From assembly GCF_025370935.1 (NCBI RefSeq), contig NC_133491.1, positions 9,985,663-10,049,662 on the forward strand: a DNA stretch of 64,000 nt, given 5' to 3'. The DNA is from Choristoneura fumiferana. Its lineage: Eukaryota; Arthropoda; Insecta; Lepidoptera; Tortricidae. Both the position numbers and the translations under genes were made by a program. Under the pieces are notes generated by a model. That model was given only the letters and a program-made list of their open reading frames with translations. It was not told the origin of the DNA and ran no database searches. Shown one piece after another: positions 45,338-57,005 of this stretch; the stretch's first letter is position 1; every line of letters starts with the position of its first letter.

Positions 45338-45518
45338 AATTACTTTGCCCACCCGCGAACTTATGATAGCTACTTCTATACAACAAGTGTATACATGAAG
45401 CTCCTCCACCTCCACACTGTAAGAACATACACAAGTCACGCAAACCTATATCGCCACCACCAGACAACACTGACGAGTTGCGAACTTAACTATTCACCAT
45501 GCTGCCAGAGATGTTAGA
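45338..45518 (+). mobile_element. Decayed foldback-element arm
   Basis: Contains TTGCCCACCCGCGAACTTAT, GCTCCTCCACCTCCACACTG and CACCATGCTGCCAG, a diverged left arm of the elements at 13.8 and 17.8 kb. Confidence 0.6.
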
Positions 45519-45871
45519 CCAGGTAGGTACCGGATACCAGGTGTTGATGGTCTAACTTCAAATATTTCATGACAATTTGTCTCTGTTTCCATTTTTCTCT
45601 TCATAAAAGACATTTAATGTTACGAATAAAATGTTTATCTTTATTTCTTAATTTTAATTCATGTGCCATTCTATTTTACTTATTATCAGTCCTGCGCAAG
45701 GCCTCATTTCTCATTAGCTCCAGGAAACACGTCTTTTCCGGTCCCGCGCAGCTTCTGCGTCACAAAGACAATTTTCCATAGAATAGTAACATACTATAAC
45801 AGAGGATGGAAAGGAATGAAATAATGTTATATAGTTTCGCAGTTCCTACTAACAACTAATATTATTTAAAA

Positions 45872-46010
45872 GCCTATAGAGGTGTCCCACTGCTGGGCAA
45901 AGGCCTCCCCCCATGTCCTCCACTCGACTCGGTTTTGGGCGATCTCTGACCAGCTGCAAAGAAAGGCGTCCAGATCATCACGCCATCGACGCCTGGGCCT
46001 GCCACCCCTG
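45872..46010 (-). mobile_element. Retroelement tail, antisense
   Basis: CCTATAGAGGTGTCCCACTG to CCATCGACGCCTGGGCCTGC. On the minus strand this is the end of a LINE-type sequence. Confidence 0.6.
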
Positions 46011-46029
46011 AGAACTAAAACCTCACAGT

Positions 46030-47690
46030 TTTTTTTTTACTTTTCTATGAGAACAACATTTATAGGAGCTAATCAAGAGTATTAATGATTGCCAAAGTAG
46101 TCACAAGTAAAGGTCTCTACCCACTACACCGTATCATACCATGACCGTAATATCAACGTGTCCGGCAAAAATATATTCTTTGTATCGAAAAGTATAAGCC
46201 TGCCCTACCACGTTTAACTAACTAACTAGCACGTTTCTTAAGAGAAGTTTCCCTGCCGGCCGCGCGGCCGCGTTAGGTATTCGTTTGGGATATTGCTGTC
46301 CTTATCGCTCGTGACATAAGCGCTCGCAGCCGTCCCCCCATGCCTTCCGCAACGACGTCCGTAATTTATATCGAGATAGCTGTAGGCTTTTTAAGATTTG
46401 GGCGGTTGAATTTTGGGTTTCGTTGTCCTCATATTATACGAAAAGTATAGCACAGAAATCAATGATATTTTACAATCAAGATATTCATTATATTTTCTAT
46501 GCGTGTGGTTTTTTCGATTTTTGTAAAAATGCTTTATTAGTCTGTAATTATCGTGCAAAGTTGACATCTTTTTTTGTTGACTTTTGAGCTCCTGTAATTC
46601 TGATATTACACATTTATATGGAAACGTCTAGTCCATACTTACAAAATTTCATCTATTTCTGTTGCCTACTTTGCAAATGAGACCGGGACTACGTTTGTAT
46701 GGAGAATGGAACGAAGAGACTTCTCTTAACTTCCGTTTCTAATACGTGCCTATTACGGCCATGGGATGAGACGTGTAATGGGTAGAGACCTGACTTGAGT
46801 CCTGAAATATATTAGTTGTGATGTGAGTTGTGAAATAAGTTTTGATTATATTGTATTGTAAGTACTCTTTATTGTATCTACATAAAACACAGAAATTAAC
46901 AGGCAACAAGAGAGTAACAAAGGCGAACCTTTTAAAGAAATCTCTTCCTTAAGAATCATCTGCAATAATCTCTTATAATAATATAGTAGATTTGTAAAGC
47001 TCGCTTTTTGCTACCTACTAAAACGATTTCAGGCAACGGCTAAATCGATCATGTCATGAGAAATGTTTAGTTGAGTGCAGATTTGTTTACGTTTCTACAA
47101 ACTCACAAAAAACAAAGCTGTTGTAAATAATTATTACTAACTACCTGTTGACCGCGGCTTTGCCCCCGTTCTAATCTTTCTTTTTATTTTATTTTAACAC
47201 AAACTTTGTCCCGGTTATAACGACCATAACAAAAAAAATCGATTCGGTGCCGTCATTCGGAAGTTATCCGTAGGTACATACATTTCAGCGATTTATTGTT
47301 ATTTATATATAGATATAGAAGAAGATTCTTTACGTGTGTTACTGTCAACCAATCTTAAGCCATTGCTATCACAGAATCGTATCATCCCAAATTTCTCAGC
47401 GTCAGTTTATTGCCGATGTGGTCGATTAAAACCAAATCATTATTTAACAATTTGATTTTATTCTTATGTCGTCCGTCCTGGAGCTGGGGCAGCCTCGTAT
47501 CTGCAAACGTCCGTTATAACGTGACGGTATTCTGCAATTAAAAATACGGGTCTGTACACAGAAGATAAGGAAGCGTTTTCAATCCCCCCCCCACTCGCTG
47601 TCCCCTTTAGTCTGATATATATAATATTTAGCGACAACATCTCTTAACGCCATAAAATTCAGTAATTCTTCATCGTACAAATAGGTAGGT
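46030..47690. other. Intergenic, with a GC-rich patch
   Basis: A palindromic GCCGGCCGCGCGGCCGCG is at about 46255-46272. An antisense retroelement tail with AGTACTCTTTATTGTATC is at 46850-46960. No exon is visible. Confidence 0.4.
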
Positions 47691-47696
47691 ATATTT

Positions 47697-47774
47697 GGGG
47701 GCTGTTTCACCACCTATTGATTAATTTTAACTGACGGATAAATGTGATGCCGTCTTTGTTTGTTTTATTTGAAT
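47697..47774 (+). mobile_element. Half copy of the GGGCTGTTTCACC hairpin MITE
   Basis: Matches the left arm of 25779-25920 and then stops at TGTTTTATTTGAATAAAG. It supplies the AATAAA just beyond the minus-strand Kazal-like gene. Confidence 0.65.
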
Positions 47775-47801
47775 AAAGTGACTGCAACTCTCAAAGAAAC
47801 T

Positions 47802-48198
47802 TCACAATCTAAAGAATACTGAATCAAACTCACGTTTCTTCTCATCACAGTTGTACTCATAGAGGTCGCAGTTGTCGTTGAACATCCGTGTGATTCCGAG
47901 TGAGTCCTGCCCGCAAATAGGGACGAAATCGTGCTGGCATTCGTCGGCCATCTTGCAAAAATTTATCACCTAAAAGAAAATATTATATCCAATAGAAATA
48001 GATTGCGTCTTTGGCATCTGCCATCGATTTTATAGCTTGTATTTTCTTTTAGTGAGATAATAACGTTATATGAATTACCAAGTTTCATCGATAACCTAAA
48101 GTTTGCCCTACTTACCGGTTCTAGGGGAAAAAAGTAATCCTCAGCTTCGATTTCGACATGGCAACAGACTTCTGTAGCGTATCTGATTATGAATAAAC
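47802..48198 (-). CDS. Kazal-like small cysteine-rich protein, minus-strand gene (5' end missing)
   Basis: There are two exons. Exon 48198-48116 (acceptor GCATTTTTTTTTCAG, donor CCG|GTAAGT) codes for LFIIRYATEVCCHVEIEAED then YFFPLEP. Exon 47969-47802 (acceptor ATTTTCTTTTAG) codes for VINFCKMADECQHDFVPICG, QDSLGITRMFNDNCDLYEYN and CDEKKREFDSVFFRL, then stop. The pattern C-x5-C-x7-C-G...F-x2-N-C-x-L-x4-C resembles a Kazal protease-inhibitor domain with non-standard spacing. AATAAA follows within about 40 bases, inside a MITE fragment. The hydrophobic first exon suggests part of a signal peptide. The start exon lies above 48.2 kb and was not found. Target protease unknown. A donor-like CGTGAGT at 47834 is an alternative exon end. 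Confidence 0.7.
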
Positions 48199-48308
48199 CT
48201 GAAAAAAAAATGCATTTTTAAGGGCGAAGCCAGACCAGTGTAATTTATTGAGTTGTGAGTCTCGTATTTGGAGTCGCCGCTCGCGGTGTAGCACAAACGG
48301 GACTTGTA

Positions 48309-48650
48309 CCGGGTGTGGCCTGTAATATGAGCAAATAATTAAAACATAGATCCTCAAACTGGACAACATTAGTTAGTGACTTTTAAAAATAATTAGTTTT
48401 TTAATTTTTATTACACTTTTAAATTTATTCGAAAAAGCAATGTAAAGCAAAATGCTTGATCTTTGTACCATGACAGGCGACGTCAGTTGTGTTCTAGAAT
48501 GGCGTACATTGATAGCATTATTACATTTGTATCAAAAAAGGGAAAATTCAAAGACTCCATTATTTTTAAGTCGCTGAACTAATGTTTTTAGTTTGACATG
48601 GACGATCTATGTTTTAATTTTTTGCTCGTATTACAGGCCACACCCGGTAT
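48309..48650. mobile_element. MITE, second copy of the ACCGGGTGTGGCCTGT family
   Basis: Same inverted ends as 2381-2730; the internal part matches that copy in reverse complement. Lies just above the known exons of the minus-strand Kazal-like gene. Confidence 0.82.
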
Positions 48651-49175
48651 AAAACCGAATGCAGAAGAATTTCGCGACTCACAATTCGAAAAATACGCTC
48701 GTCTGGCTTTACCCTAAATGTTAGCAGAGCCGTTAGCGTATTTGTACGTGAATGGGCCACTTTTTAATCGAAATTAATTTTAAAAGGAGAATGGGCAAAT
48801 TTGAAGGTACGGGACTTGGTCTACGAGCGGACAAGGATAATTTGAATATATGACAATCGATTACATATTAACTTACTGGTTATTATCTTCCGTAATATCA
48901 TTATTATTGCACAAGTTGTTCTAACACGACACACTTACGATCTACCAGTAAGAGAATGTCAAATGTTTACCTAAATAATTAATTGTTAGTAGCTAGAGTA
49001 CAGGATATTATGACAAAACATACGGTTCTAGCGAAAATTGTTTAGATGAGTCAAATGTGGTCAGGAGTGGCAAACACTTGACTCTCTCTCTCTCTCTTGT
49101 TGTATTTCCAGAAAAAAAAACTTATCCCTTCTCTACACTACAATTGGAGCTTCTAAGCGAAATTTCATTCCATGT

Positions 49176-49320
49176 TCAGTCACCATCAATTCAATAACAT
49201 CTGACTCAACAAAGCAAGAATTAATATCTAATACGACTTTATTAAATTTCTAGGGCCGGTAGGACGTATCAGATATTTTTGCACTCTCTACTTTGGCAGA
49301 TATTAATGTAGGTGACTGTA
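49176..49320. mobile_element. MITE, TACAGTCACC family, copy 1
   Basis: Ends TCAGTCACC and GGTGACTGTA, inside CTAGGGCCGGTAGGACGTAT and CAGATATTTTTGCAC. Confidence 0.7.
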
Positions 49321-49759
49321 CCTACCAGTACAGAACAGAAAAAACAATTGAAATGTCAAGCATATTACGGTGTTCAATCAATTCTGTACTGTAATTAAAC
49401 CCTTAAGGCTTCTGATTACGATACAAGTGGAAAAACATTGAAATTCGAGAACTTCCATACAAAATCTTAATATTTTTTTCAGATAGTTTTTTTTTCACTT
49501 GTACCGTATTAGTAATAGGTTAAATTATACATATAGTATAGATTTTTTATACCTCCATGTATTTAAATTTCAATTAATTCTGGTAAAGCATACCGATGGT
49601 GATGCACTTCTGGCTATATTGCTCTAGTACTGAGATCAAAGTTTAATGTATTCGATAACTAAATGTTACTGGAATCACTCGCGGACGAAGCGCCAGTATG
49701 TGGCTGAAAATCTTGATTTACTGTATGTATTAAAACTTAACTCCTGTTTGTTATAATTT

Positions 49760-49965
49760 TATTTAAAGGTTCTCGAGTGGAGACCGCGGTTTGGAAAACG
49801 CAGCGTAGGACGTCCACCAACAAGATGGACGGATGACCTGGTTAAAGTCGCGGGTTCAAGGTGGATGCAAGCCGCTTCCAACCGAGGCAACTGAAGGTCT
49901 ATGGGGGAGGCCTATGTCCAACAGTGGACGTCCTACGGCTGATATGATGATGATGATAATGTTAT
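49760..49965 (+). mobile_element. 5'-truncated non-LTR retrotransposon tail
   Basis: One of the best-preserved tails: TTCTCGAGTGGAGACCGCGG, ATGACCTGGTTAAAGTCGCG, AGGCCTATGTCCAACAGTGG, then (GAT)n. Confidence 0.75.
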
Positions 49966-50374
49966 TTTACTTAACTTAAAAAAAAACCTTTTTTAGAATT
50001 TAAGACAATGTTTACATGCCAATGTAACTGGTTAGACATGGTACTGCACATTAGCACTAATTTACATATAAGACCATTTTTACCATGTCCAAACCAAAAT
50101 AGTCTATTAACTTTCATTTTATACCATTACAAAAACTGTATTATAATTATGTAGGTATTTTGAAATAATTTTATAGTGCTTTCGAAACTTCGCTCGAAAC
50201 TTGAATTTATTTTCTGATTTAATATTATTTTTAGTTTTATTTTATTGTACAATAGCCAAAATTTTTTGAAATTGACTGTCATGCATACTAGCAAAACAAA
50301 TAGATAAGTATACAGTATAGGAAATTTTGAATAGGTAATATTTTTTTAAAACAGAATCATAATAGAGTCACTTT

Positions 50375-50765
50375 GTTGGCTATCTGTCCGTCCATCCGTC
50401 CGCCCGTATGGTCCTATTTTTAGGAACGCGTATCAAGCTGAACTTATTATCTATTATTAAAAAATTGTGAAAAAAAAAACAAATTTCTAAGTCAACGCAA
50501 TCAAAAGACACGGTCATTAAGAAAAGGTATTTCTACCGGTACTTTCCGGGGAATCAAAACCAGAGAACCTTTAGTTGTCCTAGAATCTTCAAATTTGGTA
50601 TGAAAATACCTCTTATGGCTCAACCACTGAGAAAAGTCTAAAAATATCAATTTCTTAGGGGCTATATCATTAACCATCTAAAATGACCCCACACTGCGTA
50701 CATTTTGCTTAGGAGAGGGACTCTACTAACACTGGATATTCATAGATGCCTACAAACTTGTACGT
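50375..50765 (+). repeat. Dispersed repeat fragment, related to 58.92-59.41 kb
   Basis: Shares GGCTATCTGTCCGTCCATCC, AACGCAATCAAAAGA, CAAATTTGGTATGAAAATAC and CCCCACACTGCGTACATTT with the fuller copy at 58.92 kb. Confidence 0.6.
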
Positions 50766-50806
50766 AACCGATGTGACAGGTATTTATTTTAAGACTATTT
50801 TTGCAG

Positions 50807-51531
50807 GCTTCCCATGGATGATTCCTATTGCCGTGGTACAATGTCATCTGCCAGATTATGTATCGACTCCATCGGTATGTATCGATTAATGAACTTTTAT
50901 TTACTTAGGTCCAGATATCCGTTATCATCAGCATCCCAGTCTTTATAAAGATTGGGATGATTGGGCCGTAGTACCCACGCGGGCCCAATGCGGATTGGGA
51001 ACTTCACACAGACCATTTATGAAGGTTTCCTCACGATATTTTCCTTCATCCGTTATATTAAAAGATACAAGAAATACATTATTTACAGTCAAAGAAACAG
51101 AAATGCATGCCAGTTTGGGATCTTTCTGCTGCAAATATTATTAACCTGCCAAGGAAATAGTTGCAAAATTGTAAATGACAGACAGCAACACAAATACTTG
51201 CACATGTAACGAAATACATTTGGTGGCACTGCGAGCTTTTTTCTTATATATGGGAGTGTTGCCAGCTAACTGAAACGAGTGCTTTTAAGCCGTCCGAGCA
51301 TGCTGCAAGGCTGCTATTTTATTGGGAACCACCCATTCTTGAACTAGGTCATGGTCGTTTATATACTTTATTTAGAACAAAGTGGAGCAGTTCTGCGTGC
51401 TAGCGGAGAAATGCATCCATGACACAATACCCATTTGTGGGCGGAGCGGCGAGGAAATGAGAACTTTTCTGGACCTTTGCGACTTACTGGAGTACGCTTG
51501 TGATAGTAATAACGGTAAAACTACAATTTAA
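50807..51531 (+). CDS. Kazal-like small cysteine-rich protein, plus-strand gene (5' end missing)
   Basis: Exon 50807-50874 (acceptor ACTATTTTTGCAG, donor TCG|GTATGT) codes for FPWMIPIAVVQCHLPDYVST then PS. Exon 51376-51531 (acceptor CTTTATTTAG) codes for NKVEQFCVLAEKCIHDTIPI, CGRSGEEMRTFLDLCDLLEY and ACDSNNGKTTI, then TAA, with AATAAA about 20 bases on. Phases equal those of the minus-strand gene at 47.8-48.2 kb (phase 1 in, phase 0 between exons) and the Cys/PICG pattern aligns, so the two are paralogs. The hydrophobic WMIPIAVV stretch suits a secretion signal. The first exon is not found. The intron at 50875-51375 contains a retroelement tail. Confidence 0.68.
50925..51055 (+). mobile_element. 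Retroelement tail in the Kazal-like gene intron
   Basis: CATCAGCATCCCAGTCTTTA, CCCACGCGGGCCCAATGCGG and GGTTTCCTCACGATATTTTC are a known type of lepidopteran dispersed sequence. A frame across it is not a gene. Confidence 0.6.
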
Positions 51532-52236
51532 ATCTCTATCAGAAAAATAAAACTAGTATAAGATAAATATGTATATATATACACTAATTTTAATATTTGA
51601 AGGCTTGTTTCTGCCCTTGGTTACGCTCGCGTCGATTTTTTTCAGTCAAAAGTAGTTCTTGCCTTGATATATATGTAAATGTTGTCAGGTATTCATTGAA
51701 GTTATTAATTAAGTTTTTGGTACTTTGAATTAAAACTGTCCGGGTCACACATGCGATATCCAAATTCAATGCTTTAGTAAAATGCATCGTCATTTGTATA
51801 ATTTACGTAGTCCAATGTTTCTGTTCTAGTGTTCACCCACATTGAAGACACCGTCGGCTGCCCTATAGCAAAACCCGGCCTTAAATTAAATGATTGCCTC
51901 CTAATAGAACGCAGTAATCAAAAATGACGCTTTAAAGGTTTAAATTTAATTTTAAATCTACCACAATGAAGTATTTATATAATAAAATAATTTTATTTAC
52001 AATTCACTTTCTTTGCATGAAAACAGTCCTGCATTTTTAGTTAGCACAACGTAGAACATTTACTGCGTTTTAAACTAGATAGTTTTTGTATTCTAGGCTT
52101 AACTAATCGGCCTTCTAATTTTACATAAATGCATACAGATAAATAGCATACATCTTTGAACAAAGTTAAAATTCAAATATATACTGCGCTGCTGAGGCCA
52201 GCATAGTATAGTGATAACTACGAGCACCAAATGCAT
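51221..52236 (+). repeat. Tandem segmental duplication, first unit
   Basis: This unit matches 52452-53661 from GGTGGCACTGCGAGC to the end at ...GAGGCCAGCATAGTATAG. It is about 200 bases shorter, mostly through many small gaps, and carries the first Kazal terminal exon. A spacer of about 215 bases (52237-52451) separates the units and holds short AATCACTCG / TAGAATCCTCG repeats but no exon I can see. Confidence 0.85.
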
Positions 52237-52451
52237 AAATCGCTTAAATTCTAACTAGAATCACTCGCTAACGCTCGTGATTCAATTATAGAATCACTCG
52301 GGTTGCAGCTCTCTTGTTGCACAAATAATATTTCATCTTGGGCGTTAACACTTGGCTCAGGATTCTACTTTAGAATCCTCGCTACGCTCAATTCTATTGT
52401 AAACGCTACATTCCAATGTAAAAACAAATTTTGCTCCCTGTGACACAAATA

Positions 52452-53661
52452 ACTTGGTGGCACTGCGAGCTTTTTTCTTATATATGGGAGTGTTGCCAGC
52501 TAACTGAAACGAGTGCTTTTAAGCCGTCCGAGCATGCAATGAGCTGGGAAATCGCTCCCCGCTCCGCTTATCGCACATTGACGTGGACGTCGGCTGTTTC
52601 TTCATAAACTTCAACCAAAAACATCCACCATTCTTGAACTAGGTCATGGTCGTTTATATACTTTATTTTCAGAACAAAGTGGAGCAGTTCTGCGTGCTAG
52701 CGGAGAAATGCATCCATGACACAATACCCATTTGTGGGCGGAGCGGCGAGGAAATGAGAACTTTTCTGGACCTTTGCGACTTACTGGAGTACGCTTGTGA
52801 TAGTAATAACGGTAAAACTACAATTTAAATCTCTATCAGAAAAATAAAACTAGTATAAGAAATATATAAACAAATATGTATCAAATATATATATAACAAT
52901 AATTTTAATATTTGAAGGCTTGTTTCTGCCCTTGGTTACGCTCGCGTCGATTTTTTTTCAGTCAAAAGTAGTTCTTGCCTTGATATATATGTAATGTAAT
53001 GTTGTTCAGGTATTCATTGAAGTTATTAATTAGTTTCTTTAGCTACTTTGAATTAAAACTGTCCGGGTCACACATGCGATATCCAAATTCAATGCTTTAG
53101 TAAAATGCATCGTCATTTGTATAATTTACGTAGTCCAATGTTTCTGTTCTAGTGTTCACCCACATTGAAGACACCGTCGGCTGCCCTATAGCAAAACCCG
53201 GCCTTAAAGTAATATAATCAAGTCAATTACACCAACATACTGCCTCCTAACGAAGCACGCAGTAATCAACGAAATGACGCTTTCGTGAAAAGCGTAAAAA
53301 TTTAATTTTAAGAAATCTACCACAATTATTGTGTATGAATATATTTATATAACCTAAAATAATTTTATTTACAATTCACTTTCTTTTTTCGCATGAAAAC
53401 AGTCCTGCATTTTTAGTTAGCACAACGTAGAACATTTACTGCGTTTTAAACTAGATAGTGCGTTTTGTTTTAGGCTTCTAGGCTTACCTACTAATTTCAG
53501 GCCTTCTAATAGATTTACATAAATGTATTTTTGGATATCTAGACATACAGATAAATAGCATACATCTTTGAACAAAGTTAAAATTCAGTAATAGCTATAC
53601 TGCGTTCTTCGTTACGAGGCCAGCATAGTATAGTACGATAAAACTACGAGCACAAAATACA
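52452..53661 (+). repeat. Tandem segmental duplication, second unit
   Basis: This is the longer unit, containing the exon at 52673-52828. Compared with the first unit it has extra bases at many places (for example about 60 before the acceptor and about 20 near 53210), while substitutions look few. Confidence 0.85.
52673..52828 (+). CDS. Second copy of the Kazal-like terminal exon
   Basis: This is base-for-base identical in its 156 coding bases to 51376-51531, with acceptor CTTTATTTTCAG, the same stop and the same AATAAA. It has no own copy of the upstream exon at 50807-50874, so it is either an alternative last exon giving the same peptide, a partial gene duplicate, or an assembly duplicate. 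Confidence 0.65.
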   Translation, partial: NKVEQFCVLAEKCIHDTIPICGRSGEEMRTFLDLCDLLEYACDSNNGKTTI

Positions 53662-53669
53662 GACGCAGA

Positions 53670-54325
53670 ACTTTTTGCGGAAAAAGAATCTTTACTTAAA
53701 TATGTGTTTAAGTATCATTACGGTAATGCGCTCCAGTCTGACCTGAGATCACAAGTAAGAGATGGATGTATACTAGGTTATAAGTGAGAAAGAGGGATGG
53801 ATAACTCGAAGGTTGACCGGGTAACAGGTTGGGCAGACAGAATAAGTATAGCAGTAACGTAGTTTGCGCTGGCGCATCTGATAGGGTTGCAGCGAAAAAA
53901 TAATCTGGGATTAAGAATTGTTTAGAGTATAAAAGGCAAAAATGCGCTTGTGAGAAATGTGTGAGTATGCAAAAACATTGTACCTTATATACTCATCAGT
54001 CCATAAATATACATTTTTAATTCAGAAATACTTCATCAAACGTGCAAAATTGAAGTCCACTCTGTGGGATCGTCTTCCGGTTCGTGGTCGCCACTTAAAA
54101 ATTAGGTTGAAGTTTGATATATTTATATTTACCCTAATATAGAACTAAATAAATTAGTCATTTTATTTAGCAGCACTATTTATGGCTGAATCGAATAAAT
54201 TATGTTTTGTTCTATATTGGAACAGTCGATTGCAAATTACAAAAATGTTTAAATAACACAAACTGTGTAATTTTTTGTAATAACCTCTCTATATAAGTAC
54301 ATTTATTAAAATGATTATTATATAA
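53670..54325. other. Spacer downstream of the Kazal-like duplication
   Basis: A 30-base retroelement scrap (GGGATCGTCTTCCGGTTCGT) is at 54067. A good acceptor before it (TTTTTAATTCAG, 54024) opens EILHQTCKIEVHS from a carried G, but the donor it would need is better explained as the in-frame end of the terminal exon. Confidence 0.35.
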
Positions 54326-54329
54326 GAGG

Positions 54330-54439
54330 TACAGTCACCTGCATCTAAAATATCTGATACGTCCCACTGGCCCTAGAAATAGAGTCGTATTTAATTCATG
54401 CACGCTTTGTTGGGTCAGATATTGGTACTGGTGACTGTA
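54330..54439. mobile_element. MITE, TACAGTCACC family, copy 2
   Basis: Inverted ends TACAGTCACC and GGTGACTGTA. The centre CCCTAGAAATAGAGTCGTAT is the complement of copy 3's centre. Confidence 0.75.
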
Positions 54440-55919
54440 CCAAGTGCACAAGCAAAGAAATTCCTCTTTAAAATCCCGTCAAACTGTAATAGCATTGAAC
54501 TAATCGATTCACTCAATTATTAAAGGCTGACCAGGAATATAAAAAACCTGACGCGAGGGCAGCACTTCTACGTTTTATATTGCAACATTCTTTACAGTTA
54601 CTATACTATACCTATCAGTCATATTGATAATATAAACGGTGTCGGTGATGTTATTTAAAGGAATATTTTCTTATCCCTCAGACTTTTTCTAGGACATATA
54701 CTTTTATACATTGTGAATTATTTTCCTTCCAAAGCTATTGATAATCTTCGGCATTTTCAAACACTTTAAAATACCACGCGCAAACAACGTTAGGCTTTGA
54801 CAGCAATAGACAGATGACATTTGAATTTAGTGTTACCAGTGCAAGAAATCAGTTCTACTGGTTTTCCGCAATATGGCGAGGGTTTTTATAATTCTGGTCA
54901 GCCTTTAATAAATCATAACGCTCGAACTTTCTTCTATAGAATATTTTAGGGCGTTTTCAAACCAGCACCCCATGCAACCGGCCGGCCGTGAGAAAGGTAC
55001 AATTTGAACAAGCCGTAATTAGCGAGTGGAGTATTAAATCACGGGCCCCGCCTCGGCGTCGCAGGCGCACAGACTGCAGGGGCAAATAGATCACTGGAAG
55101 ACCTTTATTTGTTACAAGATTTAGACCAGTGTTTTTCAAGTTATCATTGTCATTATCATGACCCAGAAACAAAATATTATAAATAGATACTATTTCATTC
55201 TAAAGGACAAACGACTCTTTACAAACACAGTTGTTCTTTATATCTTCGTTATGTCTACGGAAGATGCTTAACGTACTAGAGGCAATTTGGGCTCATAAAA
55301 AAATAAAAAACTGGTAGAGGTAAATAAAGCGGGGAACTTATCAGCACCTCTTCAAAACAAAAACTGTCTTTCAAGCAGAACAATATTAACTTGAAGATTA
55401 GACTATTTTGCAGTATACGAGTAGTCAAACTCCTGGCTAAGTACCTATATTTAACTTAGACATGTACGTACGTGTATGTACTCGTAAAGGGAGCAAAAAG
55501 CTAAAAATAGATCATAAATTATAAACGGTGCATGCGCAGATGTTTTGTACGGGTAATCTAAGCAAGTAACATTTTCCTAGTTCCTTTACCATTAAGTAAT
55601 CCGATAACGTCAATTGCTATAGAGTGAGACAGCTGTCTACACGAAATTGTGTTCTCAGGCTTGCAGCGATTCAGTTGATTAGAGCCGTGGGTTCAAGTTC
55701 GGAACAGGTGGATTTCAGGGGTCAAGGGCAAGTATCGGTTTGAACCTTTTAACCATTCACGGAGAATCAGTTTTCCGTAAAATAAACTTATATTTACATA
55801 TAAGAAGTAGGCTTTTTTTCAATGCCTGCCTAATTTATTGAAACTTTTACTTTTAAATTAATGTTAAAGCAGCAACACATGTACGTTAACTGTCAAAGAG
55901 CTTTTTACCTTGATAGTAA

Positions 55920-55920
<1 letters not shown>
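54440..55920. other. Intergenic stretch
   Basis: A GC-rich patch is at 54970-55090 (GCAACCGGCCGGCCGTGAG, GGGCCCCGCCTCGGCGTCGC). No exon with good splice sites is visible. Confidence 0.4.

Positions 55921-55922
<2 letters not shown>

Positions 55923-56002
<80 letters not shown>
55923..56002 (+). repeat. (TG)40 microsatellite
   Basis: An uninterrupted 80-base TG run. The Val-Cys and Thr-His frames through it are artefacts. Confidence 0.95.
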
Positions 56003-56003
<1 letters not shown>

Positions 56004-56162
56004 TCATATTAAACTCTTCAACTTTTTGCCTACTTTTGATACGTTGACGACTTATCCACATACTCTTAGAAAGGAACTTGTTGTTAAATTAAATCTTACG
56101 ATCAACTCTAATCGACTTATAATTTTTAGTTTTATTAGAACAAGTAGAATGACACATATTCG

Positions 56163-56222
56163 ATCATTATCATCATCATGTCAGCCGAAAAACGTCCACT
56201 GCTGGACATAGGCCTCCCCCAA
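56163..56222 (-). mobile_element. Retrotransposon tail fragment, antisense
   Basis: ATCATTATCATCATCATGTC then CAGCCGAAAAACGTCCACTG and CATAGGCCTCCCCC. Confidence 0.65.
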
Positions 56223-56704
56223 GGATGGACATATTCGATACATAAGAACAAATACATTTTCAAGATAAAAAATCTAATAGTGCATATAAATCGGGCCTTA
56301 CTCAGCATAAAGCTGGTTTTCAGTGACATTTATAGAAGATGCCCTCTTGAAATTTAGACCAAACTCCAACAAACATTCCTAAACCTCATCCGACTAAACT
56401 CGAAGGTAAAAATAGAAATAAGGGTGTGCAAAGCAAAACAAGGTTAATTGCGACATGACAGGGCAAGCCTAGTTGGGCCTGCGCCAACAATGGGTATGAA
56501 AGCACATGGCAAATTGGCTTATGTTCGTGCCAAGTTCATGAACTCGATTTTTGCACTAGAAAAATGTCTAGACGATTTCATTTAGTCGTTAGAGTGCAAA
56601 AAGGTCACATGATCTTTCCTTTGGGATGTTAGTCGGATTTCGATACGATACACTGCGATCAACATCATCATTCATTTTATCTGAAATATAATGCTGTAAG
56701 TTTC

Positions 56705-56768
56705 CATTGGTTAATAAATACATTTTCATTTGTTAATAAATACATTTTCACTGGTTAATAAATCATCA
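56705..56768 (+). repeat. Tandem repeat of about 23 bases, three units
   Basis: TGGTTAATAAATACATTTTC-type units at 56709, 56732 and 56754 (last one partial), abutting an antisense LINE tail. Confidence 0.7.
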
Positions 56769-57005
56769 ACCGGCAGGCATCTACTGCTGAAGAAAAACCA
56801 TCCTCTTATAGCACCACAATGAACGACAGCTCGCCACTTGCATCCACTGGTTGCCCACAACGCTCACGACGTCGTAAGTCCACCTACTGGGAGGCCTGCC
56901 AACCCTTCGTCTTCCGGTTCGCGGTCGCCACTCGAGGACTTTTCTCCCCCAACGGTTATCTGTTCTTCGAGCGATGTAGCTTCAACTTGCATATTCTTCG
57001 AGCTA
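56765..57005 (-). mobile_element. Non-LTR retrotransposon tail, antisense
   Basis: Complement of the 38.24-38.51 kb type: ATCAACCGGCAGGCATCTAC to CTTTTCTCCCCCAACGGTTA and TTCAACTTGCATATTCTTCG. Confidence 0.7.

Noticed and set aside
54024..54103. Third coding exon for the plus-strand Kazal-like gene
   Set aside because: The preceding exon already has an in-frame stop and AATAAA, and the candidate runs into a retroelement scrap.
55861..56211. 116-codon frame with a long Val-Cys run
   Set aside because: It reads through the (TG)40 microsatellite.
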